Assembly: GCA_027605045.1 (NCBI GenBank)
Contig: JAQFWX010000010.1
Location: forward strand, 1,058,879-1,122,878
Source: Phallus indusiatus
Lineage: Eukaryota; Basidiomycota; Agaricomycetes; Phallales; Phallaceae
Length of the DNA: 64,000 bases
Direction of reading: 5' to 3'
Every line of letters begins with the position of its first letter. Position 1 is the first letter of the stretch. The notes beneath the pieces are model-generated. The model saw only the letters and a list, made by a program, of their open reading frames with translations. It did not search any database and was not told the origin of the DNA. This document shows, piece by piece, positions 1-12,900 of this stretch. A program made the position numbers and the translations under genes.

Positions 1-2113
1 AGGTCGTGGGGGAAGAGAAGGGTGTAGAGGCGATGGTGCTTGAATCGCCGGAGATGCCACTGGAGCAGGTACTGAAGGAGGAGTTACTTCTTGTGTTGGC
101 ACTGGAGTATGGATAACTGGAGCTTGCGGAGTGGGTTGCTGTTGCACGGGTTGTGGAGGTGGAGGTCGGAGTTTCGCCAGCTGTTTCTTCCTAAATTCCA
201 TCCTCATCTCAACTTGTTTGATTCGTTTTGCAAAGTCTTTTGGTTCTCCGGGTCTATATTTTTACATCAGCCCATCGCATCAACTCAAAACAGAGGGCGT
301 CAGGATACTTACCCACTAGCGTTCTCACAATCTTGCAATCCGTGAAATCCAGTCTCCCAAAGTTCAGTGATAGCTTCTGTACCCCAACTATACCGCCAAC
401 GAGGCTGAGGCTCTATGATCTTTTGCCGTTTTTCTTTTGTTTGTTCCTCTAAAGGAGGCTGTAAGGGCTCTTTGTCGAAAGATGGGCATTGATCATTTTT
501 CCACCATATCTATATAAGATGAGTACGCGATTACACGACCAGAAGACACCAGGCAAAATAACCAACCCAATTATTTTCTCGCTCAAGAATTGTGGCAATC
601 GTCTCTGCAACGTTCTTCCCGTTGGGCGTAGTAGCCCGCATCTCTTCCATTACTCTACTCCACGATTCCTGGCACCATTTTTCATCCGCCGCGTTCAGCG
701 TGAAATCCATCTGCAGCGATCGATTTTTTGCGGTAGCTAACTTGGGCTTTTCGGCGGCTGTGAAATGTAAAAGGTGTTGTAAAAGTATCAAGAGTTGGAA
801 GAGGAACTGGCGACGGAAGTTGGTGTCGGCAATCTGAGAATGAACAATGAGGGTTAAACGGACATTCATAACACAATGATTTAGTACGCACCTCTAGGTC
901 TAGTAATTCAGGAGATGTCAAGAACTTTGCAAAGTAATCTCCGCCCCAGCCACTGGAGTTTGTACTACTACCATTCCCGTCTGGATCATCACGCTTGCGC
1001 TTCAAACCGCCACCAACTGCTTTACTGCCCATCATCGCCCTTTCTTTTTTTGTTGCTTCCGATATAACAGGAAGAACGGTATCAACACCCTTTCGAAACC
1101 ACTCGAAAGACAAGGTGCGCGCGAACAGTGGAGGGCGAGAGAAAGGGACCTGAAGGGACCAGAAAGTCTGGTAAAACTCTAGATACAACACAATTAGCGA
1201 CTCAAAGATAATGAAACCGAAGGATAGAAAGCGAACCTTCTTTCTTAGCTTCTTCCAAAGAGCCCCGCTTCTCGCCATTCTCCATTTCCACATCATTGTC
1301 CTGATCCCTTTTCTTTTCGCCATTGCTCAAATTCTTGCTACCAGGACCATCCCACAAAGCTCCATAGTCTCCTCGTAGATTAACACCACTTCTTTCGCCA
1401 AGAGGGAAAACCCCACTCAGAAAGTTCAGTATCCTGCCGCAGAACATGGTGTTTTTACCGGTCTTCGACAAGCGGCGTAAGAGATCGTTGAGCATTCGTA
1501 GTAGGATAAGTGATTTGCCTTTAGCAGATGTCATATCCTAGGTCATAAGATATCAAAATAGGGGAAATGTAGCTTTGAAAAACGACACATACTACCGTTA
1601 ATCTTTCTCTGCGTTCTTCCATCCATGAAAAGATGTGCCAACAAGAAGAAACTGTCTGTGTTTCGAGAAGATCCCCAAGGACGCTGAACGGAAACGACGG
1701 ATCACAAGCATCTGTAGAATGAAAGGGAGTTATAAAGACATAAAATTGTATAACTCTTGACGAAAACGAACTATGTTCTGTGAACGCGAGAACCATGTCT
1801 AATCCTGAGCGTAGATCATCGTAATAGGTTGTTTCGGGATCTTTTAATGCATCTCCTTCCGTAGCCTATATAAACATACTCTTGAGTCTTTTTGACGACG
1901 ACAGCGATAGAATACACTTACTGCTAAACGAAACACTTCACCTTTTAACAGTAATTCCCATTGAGCTCGTCGCGTATCGAGGGATCTGCTATCCTTTGTT
2001 TCTTGAAGAGCATAATTAACTAGAGGCCCCAAATCATTTGGACTGACTGTGCGTGCTTCAATGAGAGTAGAAAGATGCGAGCTGAGGATGGCGAGGTCAT
2101 TGCTCATTGTCAA
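1..2113 (-). CDS. THOC1: THO complex subunit 1 (Hpr1/THOC1), 3' end outside window
   Basis: This is the nuclear THO/TREX subunit that couples transcription to mRNP packaging and export. It reads right to left with ATGs at 2113 and 2107, giving an N-terminus like [15 protein letters not shown]. Family blocks follow in order: the GLDMVLAF region, [19 protein letters not shown] (about 1690), [20 protein letters not shown] (about 1500), [20 protein letters not shown] (about 1430), [16 protein letters not shown] (about 1160), [19 protein letters not shown] (about 800) and ENNWV (about 560). The last visible part is proline/glutamine-rich ([14 protein letters not shown], about 150) and has no stop before base 1. 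Several short introns separate the exons, for example one starting at the GTAAGT donor after FRLA near 1920. The family assignment rests on recalled conserved blocks and is strong; exact exon borders are less certain. Confidence 0.88.
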
Positions 2114-2193
2114 GACGTTTTAGTCATACCGCTTAGGTAATCGCCAACATGTGACCACACCCCCTCACAAAGCTGAGCTCCGACGACATTCTA
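2114..2193. promoter_or_regulatory. 80-bp divergent promoter between THOC1 and ATG101
   Basis: Only 80 bp separate the outermost THOC1 start codon (2113, minus) from the ATG101 start (2194, plus). The core promoters and 5' UTRs of both genes must lie here or overlap the neighbouring coding sequence. No TATA box is obvious. Its regulatory role is inferred from geometry alone. Confidence 0.5.
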
Positions 2194-3084
2194 ATGGACC
2201 GAGATGGAGCAAAACCGCCGATAATAACAATTGACGTGGTAAGTAAATACGTTTTAAAATTATGATAACTCGAAATTCAGATATTTAGTACAGGCGGTTG
2301 AACGTCAATCGGCCAAAGAGGTTTTGCGAGCGTTGCTTCACGCTATTCTGTTTCACCGTCTTCTTGGAATTGTCAAGCCTCGGACTTCAGAGATACTTGA
2401 CGTTACTTTGGTAGGTTGATTGTTACATAAATATCTTCATGAGTGTTTGTTGAGAACTTGACTCAAGTAATTCATACAGCCTGCTGTGGACGACCCAGAA
2501 ATTGAACAGCTCGTAAATGATAAAGTGGTAGCCTTTTGGCGTGCCGTTGAAGCTGGAAGACACCAGAAAGGCCAGGTGAAGATTCTCTTGAATGTTTTGA
2601 TCACGTTATTCTTATTCTTTATCAGGTCTCCCTTGTGCTTTCAGAAAAACGGCAGAAGAAGTGGATATTCGGGAATGTGGTACGCTTGTGGTTCTCAACT
2701 TGCATCTTGGTTGTGACTATATTCTACTTTCTTTATAGGAGGAAGTCCCATGGGAAGAATGGTGCGGTCTATCAATGTTCGCGAGCTAACTCACTCAGCC
2801 ACCCTTTGCAGGCATATCCATGTCGACCTACGTCAGCCTCATACAGACAAAGGTATGCGACAGTGGTGCTACTCTGTGTACAGTCTCTAAAGTCAACAAC
2901 AGATAGACAGACTCTCAAAGCAAGTTTATCTACAACGCTGACCGATGCATTGAGAAAGATACTGACACACACGACGTCGGAGTACGGACGAGCAGCCATC
3001 CCTTTGATCACCAATGCCTTCGACGGATTGTCGCCATTTCCATTCACGATACAGGTCCGCGTTGGAGGAAACGAAGTATCGTGA
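2194..3084 (+). CDS. ATG101: Autophagy-related protein 101 (HORMA domain)
   Basis: ATG101 is the HORMA-fold partner of ATG13 in the Atg1/ULK1 autophagy-initiation complex of fungi other than budding yeast. Seven exons join in phase: 2194-2238, 2294-2410, 2480-2575, 2626-2679, 2739-2761, 2812-2852 and 2903-3084, giving 185 aa. Family signatures are the N-terminal helix ALLHAILFHRLLG, the stretch SLVLSEKRQKKWIFGN, and the EVPWEEWHIHVDL strand, which corresponds to the IPWEVW block of animal ATG101. The length is close to the usual 200-220 aa. The last two codons follow a FPFTIQVRVGG strand, so the C-terminus is a little short. Start choice: the first ATG after the divergent promoter, and the frame is kept through all six introns. 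Confidence 0.9.
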
Positions 3085-3829
3085 ACGTATTTATATTGTT
3101 TTTTATTGGAATTTTGCATATGTTTGGCATACTTTACTCACGTAACTTCGACTATCACGTTTCCATATCATACATCTATTTAGAAACATCGCCAATTCAT
3201 CCCGTAGGCGGTAAGGTCTCAGTCCGTGATGTTGCATAAAATGTTACTATGACCTGCATGAGGTGGGAGAAGACACCACGTAAATAACGCAAGAAAGCCA
3301 AGCGAAGTGCAAATGGGCTTTGTATAAGTGGATACTATAGCCGCTTCATGAGATATTGGCTGAAACACCGTCTCCTCTTCCCTTATAAAGTTAGTCATCT
3401 CTAGCCAAAGAAATCGACTTCTAATTGAATACTAGTTCCGTAACTTCTGTCCATACCCGTCATTGATGTCCAATTCGGATCAGACAGCTAATCAACACAC
3501 GTGAACGCGTGAACTGTGGCGTCCTTATTAACCACGACTCACGGACCGTCTCAAGCTCATATGACGGCATCGTCTGACTCCGGTAGGTTAGAGAGTGCAT
3601 GGCTTTTGGTGTGCTGCTACCTTCCACTCGAAGGCTACCATAATCTTTTGAGCTACTTCTGAAAGTTCTTAGTTGAATGCTACTACTTCTAGCATACAAT
3701 GAATTTCCGGTTTAATTCTTCAAGTTTTGCGTATATAATAGACTCAGCGGTCTAGTATAATCGACGTGGCGTAGCTTGACTCCAACATAACCGTCATCGC
3801 GTATTCTCTGCCCGCATTTCGTGTCAGAG
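3085..3829. other. Intergenic, no gene seen
   Basis: About 745 bp between ATG101 and the DUF5695 gene. Short ORFs on both strands lack recognisable domains. A TATATAAT-like stretch near 3731, about 100 bp before the next ATG, could be that gene's TATA element. Confidence 0.4.
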
Positions 3830-6800
3830 ATGATGTTATCACTTTTGCTTCATCTTTTCATATCTTACTTCGCTGTTGCCTTCGCTCAGAACCAGGTCCC
3901 TACTCTGGGATTACAAGATGGTTTTTTGACTTTTGACTCGCCATCTTTCACGATTCAGCTTGTCAAGGATTCTCAGACATTGGCATCTTTGAAACCTAAA
4001 GGAACCGCCGTTCAGACGAATAACGGCACTTTTGATTTTTCGCCTTTCGATAATCTGGAGTACCGACAATACAATGGTAATTATCAACTGGGAGACGTTA
4101 CATTTCGTGTTAGGAAAGCCGGTACTCAAAACGAATGGACCAATGGAGACTCTAGTGTATCTCGAGCGACGGTTGCTTCTATAGCCACTTCAGGATCAGG
4201 ACTCGCCGCGGCAGATTTATCTGCCACTTTGCCTAATGGTTCACTAATAAACGTAGTCCGAAAGTGGTCTTTAAACGGTAATTCTCTAGTCATGGAATTC
4301 GAAGTGTCAAATCCGCAAAGCTTTCCCGTTGAGATCGGATCGATGGGATTTCCTATAGCCTTCAATACCATCTTCACTGGACGAACTGCTGCAGACACCA
4401 ACGCAAATTGTTCGCTTATTGACCCATATATTGGAAACGACGCCGGTTTTGTTCAAGTGGCTCCTCTTCTCGGAACTCAACCTCCCTTAATTATCACACC
4501 TTCGGGGAACACCCCATTCGAGGCTTGGAGGTGGCTTCCCGAGGACACTGCCAACTATCCTTATTATCAGTCTCAGACGTTTGAAGGATATTACGAATGG
4601 CAGACCCACACGCTCGCTTGGGCTGAGAACGAATGGAAGAATGTCACTCCGTGGAATGTCCCCACGTCCGAAGTCTTGGGCGTAAACCAAACCCGCGTTT
4701 TTGGTCTCCAATTCCACCTCGGGACTACAATTCAGGAGATCGACGATACTCTATACGAACTTGGACGTCCTATTACAACGGGTATCCCGGGTTATATCGT
4801 TCCATCCGACCAGACCGCCAAGCTATTTGTCAAACATAGCTCGAAAATCCGCACACTGTCAGTAGATCCCCCGCATATTATTGATGTCCAGCCGAACTCG
4901 GAAGGAAAGAACGGTTACGTCGGTTACACCTTGACAGTTCCTTCTTCCGAAAATCTACCAGCCCGCGCACGAATTACAATTACTTACGAGGATTCGATTT
5001 CCCAAACCGTACACTATTTCCTCACCCAGCCATCCACCAAAACCATTAGTAACTTGGGAAATTTCCTCCTCAATACCCAATGGTTCGAGAATAGTACAGA
5101 TCCGTTTCATCGTTCACCTTCAGTCTTGTCCTATGATCGTCAAGCAAACGCCCACGTGATTAATGACGACCGTGCATGGTACATCTCTATTATTGTTTTG
5201 CTTTGGAATTTGTTAACCTGACTTTCTTTTCAAGGATTCCAGGCCTTTCGGATGAAGCTGGCGCCGGGAGTTGGCTTGCTGCGGCAATGAAACAATACGC
5301 GCAGCCCAATGCTGCCGAAGTGACGAAATATGAAAGATATATCAATGAAACACTATGGGGAAGTGTTCAATTGAACAATGGTGTGTTTTCTCCAAGTTCT
5401 TATCTGTCGAAATATCACTAATTGTCTGCACCAGGTTCAACCATGTTTGCCGTTCGTAAATCAGGTACGTATTATATGATTACCATCTGAAGTATTTCTT
5501 AGCTTACCAGCCCATTGTTATGTTACGCAGTATATTTTTATCAGCCGGATTTGGTTCCAGGATATTATTATCCAACCAACGAATATGACTTCGATGGATC
5601 GTGGAATCAAGCTGCAAGCTACCTCATAAACAGAGCGTACGACTACGTTCATGTTACCGCAGCGTATTGGTCGTTGTACAGGGTTGGACGTAACTATCCA
5701 CATCTGACCTCACGGGTAGGGGACTCAATTATTAAAACAGAAGGACCATTACTGACACAGCCTGCAGCCATGGGAATGGTATTTGAATCAAGCTTTGCAA
5801 ACGGTCCTGTACGTGTTCATGCATCGCATGACATTATGGTACTATCCTGACCTTCCGATAGTTTTGCTGCGAACCCTGCGAATCAGGTTGGATACATAAC
5901 GGACGGATTGATGGGGGAAACAGTGTGGCGTATGCTGTTGTCCGATTTACAGCGCGAGTATGTAAGATTTTCTTAGGGGAAAACTATATTGAACAACCTT
6001 TCAGAGGTCTTTCTGACGACGCGAACGCACTCGAAACAGCCATGGCACAACGCGAACAACTCTGGAGCACAGAGCGCTATCCGTAAGGAGCCTTTCTTAC
6101 CTATCCTTTTTTTCAAAGCGGTTGAATCATCATATAAGATTCGGCTCTGAAATGGCTTGGGATTCGACAGGACAGGAGGGTGTCTATATGTGGGCTAAAT
6201 ACTTCAACGATACTGCCACTAGAGTCAATGCTCTGAATTCTATAATTGCCTATCAACCAACCGTGCCGCACTGGGGTTGGAATGGGAATGCCCGCAGATG
6301 TAAGTTCCTTGATTTTTTAGAGCTTCGGGCTGTAATTGATGAGTCGCGATAGATTGGGATAACTTGTAGTAAGTATCAAGTTGGACCCACAAACACAGGT
6401 TGTTTTGATCATGTCTAGTGGTGGCAAACTTCGACGCATTGAACGTCAAATCCATCATTACGGTGAATATTACTCCCTTTGCCGTGATAAACCCGCCTTT
6501 ACACACTGTCTCAGGAAGCGGCCTCAACGCCCTCCCGCTCATCTCCGAGTTTCAGTCTAACCCTACGGATTGGTATCTTCTTCGGACTGGGTCAGTTAAC
6601 AAGTCTTTCAGCTTCACAGCTGACGCTCATAATGACATTTTTGTGAATTGATTGACATAACAGGTACGGCGGTCTGAGCGGCCCATTGTCGAACATAGAT
6701 TATGGAGGGTTCGCCGCTGCATCATTCCATTCTTGGGTTAGCAATATAAGCGGTACAATACGTGATGGTCCGGCTGACTTCATTCTTTACAACAGCCTGA

Positions 6801-7266
6801 CACGCTCATCTTCGACGGTTATTCTGGAGACTATGGTCCAAATTTTGTGGGACACGCCCTCAACGTAGGAACATACATTATCGATCATCCCGATTTTGGT
6901 TGGCAAGCTTTTGGAGGCACAATCTCATCGTCATCACCTAACGAGGTAGCCGTTAAAACAATGGACACGCTTCGGCGTCGGATTTTCATTGCTTCTTTTG
7001 GAACATTGTTGACACTCGATGCTGGTGCATTTTCCGAAATTTCCATTGACGTTGCTCGAAGAACCTTCACTGTAGAGGTTTTACCCGTCGCTGACGGGGC
7101 TGTCAATGGAGCGAGCGCACCGGTTGGCAGATTGTTGGTAGAAAGCACGGCGGAAATAGAAGATGTCGGGTCTTTCAAGCCTTTATCCAGTTTGAAATTG
7201 GATGCAGGCGCGTATGTTGTGCCATTTGTAGAAGGCAAAGCCTCCGTTACCTTCCACGATTCGTAA
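3830..7266 (+). CDS. Secreted DUF5695-domain protein (putative carbohydrate-active)
   Basis: A large multi-exon gene of roughly 900 aa. The ATG at 3830 starts MMLSLLLHLFISYFAVAFAQ, a clear signal peptide, so the product is secreted. The long first exon ends near 5177 at DDRAW; about ten short introns follow, all resolved in phase. The C-terminal part contains the block IFDGYSGDYGPNFVGHA followed by HPDFGWQAFGG, which I associate with the DUF5695 family of fungal and bacterial extracellular proteins, thought to be related to six-hairpin glycosidases. Aromatic-rich motifs such as YYYPTNEYDFDGSWNQA fit a carbohydrate-binding cleft. No catalytic residues can be named. Translation ends at the TAA at 7264-7266. 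The family name is fairly sure; the substrate is unknown. Confidence 0.8.
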
Positions 7267-7504
7267 AGCTGCACCAGATTTGCTACGTCTTTCCCTTTTC
7301 TTGTACGGTAAAGGGGTGTGTGATATATAAATATATGCGCATGTAAAGACAGAAAAACAACAAAGAGACCTATCGTGGGCCCCGGAAGCAAATATTACGG
7401 ATGTGAGAGTTCCCAGGAGTAGCACCTGGTATTCCCATGATCAACTTCGCATAAATGCCCGGATATAAAAACGCTCATCGTTGATACCCACGGCTAAGAT
7501 AACG

Positions 7505-8657
7505 ATGTCCGCACCAACACTCCCCAAACTCACAAACTTAAAAACATTTGGCAACGTGAAAACCGGATCTTTTTGGACTGAATATCCGTCTGGCTTGCTT
7601 GATCTAACTCGTAAACATCCACCGTCCGGGAACGAGAACATTGATCTAGCACCTCAAAAGACCGAGAATGAGCTCGAATTCGATGTGGAAGGAAATCGAC
7701 GTATCAGGATAGATCCGGGGCACTCAGCCATTATCATAGTTGATATGCAAAAGTATGCGACAATTTTCGGTATTTTTTTTTGGTTTTCGCATTTCCTTAT
7801 CGGCTTTATTAAGCTATTTCCTCCATCCTGAAATACTCGATCATCCAACGGGCTTGGAATGTGTTCAGCCTATCATAAACCTGTTATCTTTCTTCCGTAA
7901 AGCTGGAGTACGGATTATCTGGTTGTACGTTCAGAATCATCCTATCATTTAAGCCCGAAATCGGTTGTTTCATAATTAGTTGAATCAGAAATTGGGGTTT
8001 GACCCAAACTGAGCTAGCAAATCTTCCCCCAGTCCTTTTACGATCTTTCAACTTATTATTCAAAGGTGGAGGTTTCGGCTGCGACATCGGCGGAGAATGG
8101 GGTCCTACCTTGATGCGAGGAGCTCCCAACGCTGACTTGTATGGCCCACTGAAGGAAGAATATCTGAAGGGCCAGGAAGCAGGCACCGACATTTGGATTC
8201 ATAAGAATAGGTGAAGATCATGACTTTTCTAGCTCTATCCGCTCAAAAATTCATCTTGTTGCCCCTGTCAAAATTCGCAGAGTAGGAGGGCTGTGGGGTC
8301 CGGGAACACCTTTAGGCTTGTATCTGCGAGAAGAAGGAATCAATACACTATTCTTCTCCGGAGTGAACTCTGATCAAGTAAGTTGAACCTAATCAACTAT
8401 CGCGGAAGCGATGCCAATTTTAATTATTCAGTGTGTACTTGGGACCTTAGTAGACGCCTACTTTCACGGTTTCGACAATATTGTGATCAAGGACGCGACA
8501 GCTACAACCTCACCTGATCACGGAGTCAGTAATGTTTTATTCAACGCAGAATCGGTATTAGTTTTTTTTTTTGAGATTTAGATTGAAGTCTGATTTTCAC
8601 CCCGATTTGTAGATTTATGGGTTTGTTACCACTAGTCAGAAGATTTTGGATCAGTAG
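7505..8657 (+). CDS. Isochorismatase-family cysteine hydrolase
   Basis: A soluble alpha/beta hydrolase of the isochorismatase-like (nicotinamidase-related) superfamily. Six exons (7505-7752, 7814-7924, 7989-8210, 8281-8377, 8432-8554, 8613-8657) join exactly in phase to 281 aa. The family triad is visible: the Asp in IIIVDMQN, the Lys in DIWIHKNR and the Cys in GVNSDQCVLGTLVDAYFHG. A long N-terminal extension of about 60 residues precedes the core, common in fungal members. No signal peptide is seen. Substrates in this superfamily range from isochorismate to small amides and cannot be read from the sequence. The start is the first ATG; an upstream TTG in frame is unlikely to be used. Confidence 0.88.
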
Positions 8658-9985
8658 GACATGATTGGGGGGTTCGCGGCCCATGAATGATAATTCATTT
8701 GAATCTTCGTCATGTCCGAACCTTGTAAATAGTATATGATTGACACTGGGAAAGGTCGGTTTAGCGATGATGTTTGTTATAGCATAACATGTCTTCTGTA
8801 TTCTTGAAAGAAAGAAGCTATAATCGCATCACCAAATGTCGGAGTGAAAAAGAGCATCATTGGATGACGTACCCTAATTAGCGTTAGCTGAGTGCTCAGT
8901 GAATACTAGGACTAGTAGCTCCGTCACGATACCTTTTAGCGGTCTTTTCATAAAGCCCACCTATTTGAGACCTTTTACCTCCGGGCTTGTCGTCATATGG
9001 TGAAATATGTGTCGCTCTTTTCTAGTTGACTGATAAAAACTGCATTGTCGCGGCTGACTGCGAAAAAGTGTGAACCGAGAATCTGAGTCTAGTTTAGTAA
9101 TATTGCTGATGTAATTGCAAATTTGTGACAGTACCGAGGTCACGGAGTTCAAGTAGCAAAGTGCAATCAGCTATCATCGACCTTTTGATAGCTTGTTTGC
9201 TGCTGAACGTTTGAAACTCTAGACCGGCTATTTCGCATGAGTTCTGCCTTTCGTATTTTCTATTTATGGATTATAGGCATACGATTTCGTAAAGCCTCAT
9301 ACACGAGCAACGAATCGGGGATCAGTCGGACAGGTTGCGACCTAGCTCAAGTAAATGGTACCTCAATCTTCTTATCTTTTAGAACGGAACTCAAAATCAT
9401 ATATGGAATATCATTCGCAATTCGGCTCATTGCATCGAACAAATCTAGCTTGAATGCCTACTCTCGGTCAGTTCATACTCCGGGTCAGGCCCATTTAGAA
9501 GTGACATTCATGGATGTATCCCTTGATTTTCGCATTCTGTCGGTCAATAATTTTCTCATGAATACGAAGGAACGTGGTTGGGCGGCGAAATGCTGTCCCT
9601 GTGGCACTCAGGCTGCAGCTCTCCAAAACCGTCTTTTTTTTGGTGATTTAAAAGAGGAGAGGTATTGTATATTCTACTGGAGATTGTTGCCTTTCCAATT
9701 AAACTGATGATAGACTCTCATTAAGCAATACTTTATCTGGAATCCGAGCTGTTTGAGACAAATATGCCCCAACAGCTTCAGTTGAAAATTTTACGGATGG
9801 ACTCGGCACCCGGCTGCCGCAACTGATTCCGACAGTAACCGATCATTTACTGCATACTGTTGCTAGCGAACGTGCAATCAGGTTCAGCTTAGGACGCGCA
9901 TGTTCAATTGGCGTCCACGAGATTATAAAGTCTGCGAAATACTGAACTCAGAATCTTCGGCGTCGAACGTACCCATTGGCAAACT
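8658..9985. other. 1.3-kb intergenic region, no supported gene
   Basis: The only sizeable ORF (9237-9707, 156 codons) has no recognisable motif, no intron-like signals and no low-complexity or membrane pattern, so it is not called. The region before 9986 probably holds the sphingomyelinase promoter. Confidence 0.4.
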
Positions 9986-12900
9986 ATGTCGGTTGTCAAG
10001 AAACTCGCTTTTCTAGTTCTTCTTGCGGTTCACACCGTAAATGCATCCACCCTCCCGAGTTCTGATGTAAAAGGTTCTCCTAATCATGAGCATCCACCTA
10101 AGCCGACCCCCTCCCACACAACGACTTCTCATAAGACTTCAAGTTCTCACTCTACGTCTTCGTCTGCTGTGTTTTCAGGCTCCACACCCCCGGCTTCGCT
10201 CAGTGTTCCTGCCGCCGTGACAGCTGGTCAATTTATGTCCACGGATTTTCTAAAGGCGTACTTTCCTGGTTTTGGTCCAACCCAGACCTCGGTAGAACCC
10301 CAGCCAGTGATAACCGATCCCGTTGTAAGCTTCTCCTTCCTCTTGAAGTATCAGTTCTCGTCATAAAACTTTCTCTCTAAAGACGCACGAAATATTTCCT
10401 CTCGACTTGACTAACCCTAAGACGATTCCTACGGCTAACCTGGAAGATCCAATTGTCCTCCCTCCTTCTCTTATAATTAATTCTCCGACCGTCTTGTCTC
10501 CGAAGCAGAATTTGTCTACTCCAGGCTCCATCGCACTTCGAGAAACCGCATTCAATAACATTATGGCGATCCTGCACAACGCCACAGGATCTTTTCCTAC
10601 CGCCTGTAGCCAGTGCATGTCTAGTCTTCCGATTTTGAAACAAGTTGCCTTGGCGGTACCTTGGGAGGTTCCTCCTCTTCTTATCGCTCTGTGCGAGGCA
10701 ACTGGCGCTTCCTGTGAGACAATTTTTTTTTTGACTTTTTTTTGGAACAAAACTTAAAACAACACTAGCCTTCGGTGGTTGTTCAGCAGAATTCTCGGCA
10801 AACTCTGATGGTGCGATTGAAACGACAGTTATTTATTTTGCAAATGTCACCGGTCTTGACGGCCAAGTACGTTTTTTTTCATCCAAAATTAACGCTCACT
10901 ACTTGAATCGAAAACTAACTTTGAACCTGACTGATTACAGTACATTTGCTCAAAGGGTATCGTTCCGTTACATAAGTCCTGTCCGGCACCTCCTCCTCCT
11001 GACAACACCGAACTTTTGAAGACTTGGTTCAAAAAGCCCAAGCCCGCAAACGCCGTTGCACCCAAGCCCAGCGGAAAAAAACCGTTGCGTGTTGTTCATA
11101 TAAGTGATTTGTATGTCTTATTTTACTCTGTGTTCTGTCATAACATCTGAAACTTTTTCCCCTCCTTTCAGCCACATTGATCCTCGTAAGCGTTCTTTCA
11201 TTCAGTTGGTTTCACGTACTAAAAATGTTTTAAAAAAGGTTACACCATTGGAGCTGAAGCCAGCTGCGACCAATTCTTATGCTGTCGTCCTACGTCTAAC
11301 ACGTTAGCGATCTTTGCTTTGACATGGGGCACAAAAACTAACGACACTCATTATAGGACTGCTGTCCCTCATGGTCAAATTTTAATGCCAGCACCACGAT
11401 TCGGCTCCTTTGAATGTGATTCTCCATGGCTATTGGCCAACGCAGTTATGCACGCCATTGGTACCCTTACTGGCACTAAAGGTTAACCATACTATTTGCC
11501 ATTTTGTAAAAATTTCCTCGCTAATTTCTTTTCAGGTGAACCTGAGACGTTTACAATCTTCACTGGTGATTTAACTTCGCACGACAACGATGACGCTTTG
11601 GGCAGAGATTATCTAAGATATACTGAGGCTGCCGTGTATCAACTGTTCAAACAATACTTGAATGGTCCTGTCTACGCTGCTATGGTAATTAGTATTCCAT
11701 ACTTCAATGCTTTGACTGCTCACCCTTTTATCGTTTTCCGTTTCGTTTCACAGGGAAATCACGACACCTATCAGCAAGCCTTTGATATTCCTCACATTTT
11801 GGGACCTCGATCGGTTTCGCAGCAATTCCAATGGAACTACGATCATCTGGCTGAGTAAGTATCAAGATCTAAAATACTCCAAATAAGTTGGCTAAAAAAC
11901 GTCTAGCCTTTGGCAAACGGAAGGATGGATTGACGAGCAAACCGCGGAAGTTGCGAAAAAACGTGCCGATTCATTTGTTTAAAAAATTGATATGGATAAT
12001 ACTCATCGATATATTTGCATTAGGTATTCTGCTTATTCCGTGCATACGAAGCAGGGTTTGAAAATCATCACGTGAGTTCTCCTCTTTTAGGATATTGTCT
12101 GAATTCACACGTTTTCTACAAGTTTAAACACCGACTTTTGGTACAATGACAAGTAAGTGCGCCTATGATACAATATCGAATTTGCCACGCTTACTCGAGA
12201 CTTTTATAGCGATCTTAAGTAGGTTTTGCAAACTCTCTGTGAGAATATCTGTTAATAACTGACGAATTATTTTAGCTGCATCAATGTAAATGCGAGGCTT
12301 TTAAATTTAAAGCAATATACTGACCGTTATTTCGTCCAGGCAACCAATCCAGACATGAGTAGTATGTTGCGTTTCTTGACAGATGAGCTGCAAGAGGCAG
12401 AGGACGCGGGAGAACGTGTATGGATCGTAGGCCACGTTTTGCTGGGTAATGACCGCTTTACTTAACCTCGCTTTTGCTTTAATGACATTGCAAAGGATGG
12501 AGCGCTACCAACTCCTACCCTGGACCCTCGGATTTGTTCTACCAGATTGTGGATAGATTTTCTCCTCACGTTATTGCGAATATCTTCATGGGTCACATCC
12601 ACGACGAAGTTCGATACCTCTATTATGCGTGAGCTTTATTTTTTAATTATCTTTTTTCTTTTTTCTTTTCATTCTGTAATATGTATTCATTTCTGTGAAT
12701 AGCAACAATGGAACAGTCATGAATGAAAATACTGCTGTTGCTACTACATGGGTTGGTGGGTCAGTGACTCCTTTGGCGGGATTAAACTCGGGTAAGCTAT
12801 CATAGGTGTCGCATATACCTGTCCCGATACTTATGATGATATGCAGGATTCTCCATGTATGAAGTCGACCCGGAAACGTTCGAGTCAGTGATACGCTGTC

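Noticed and set aside
9237..9707. 156-codon plus-strand ORF
   Set aside because: No domain, no signal peptide, no splice context and a composition like translated intergenic DNA.
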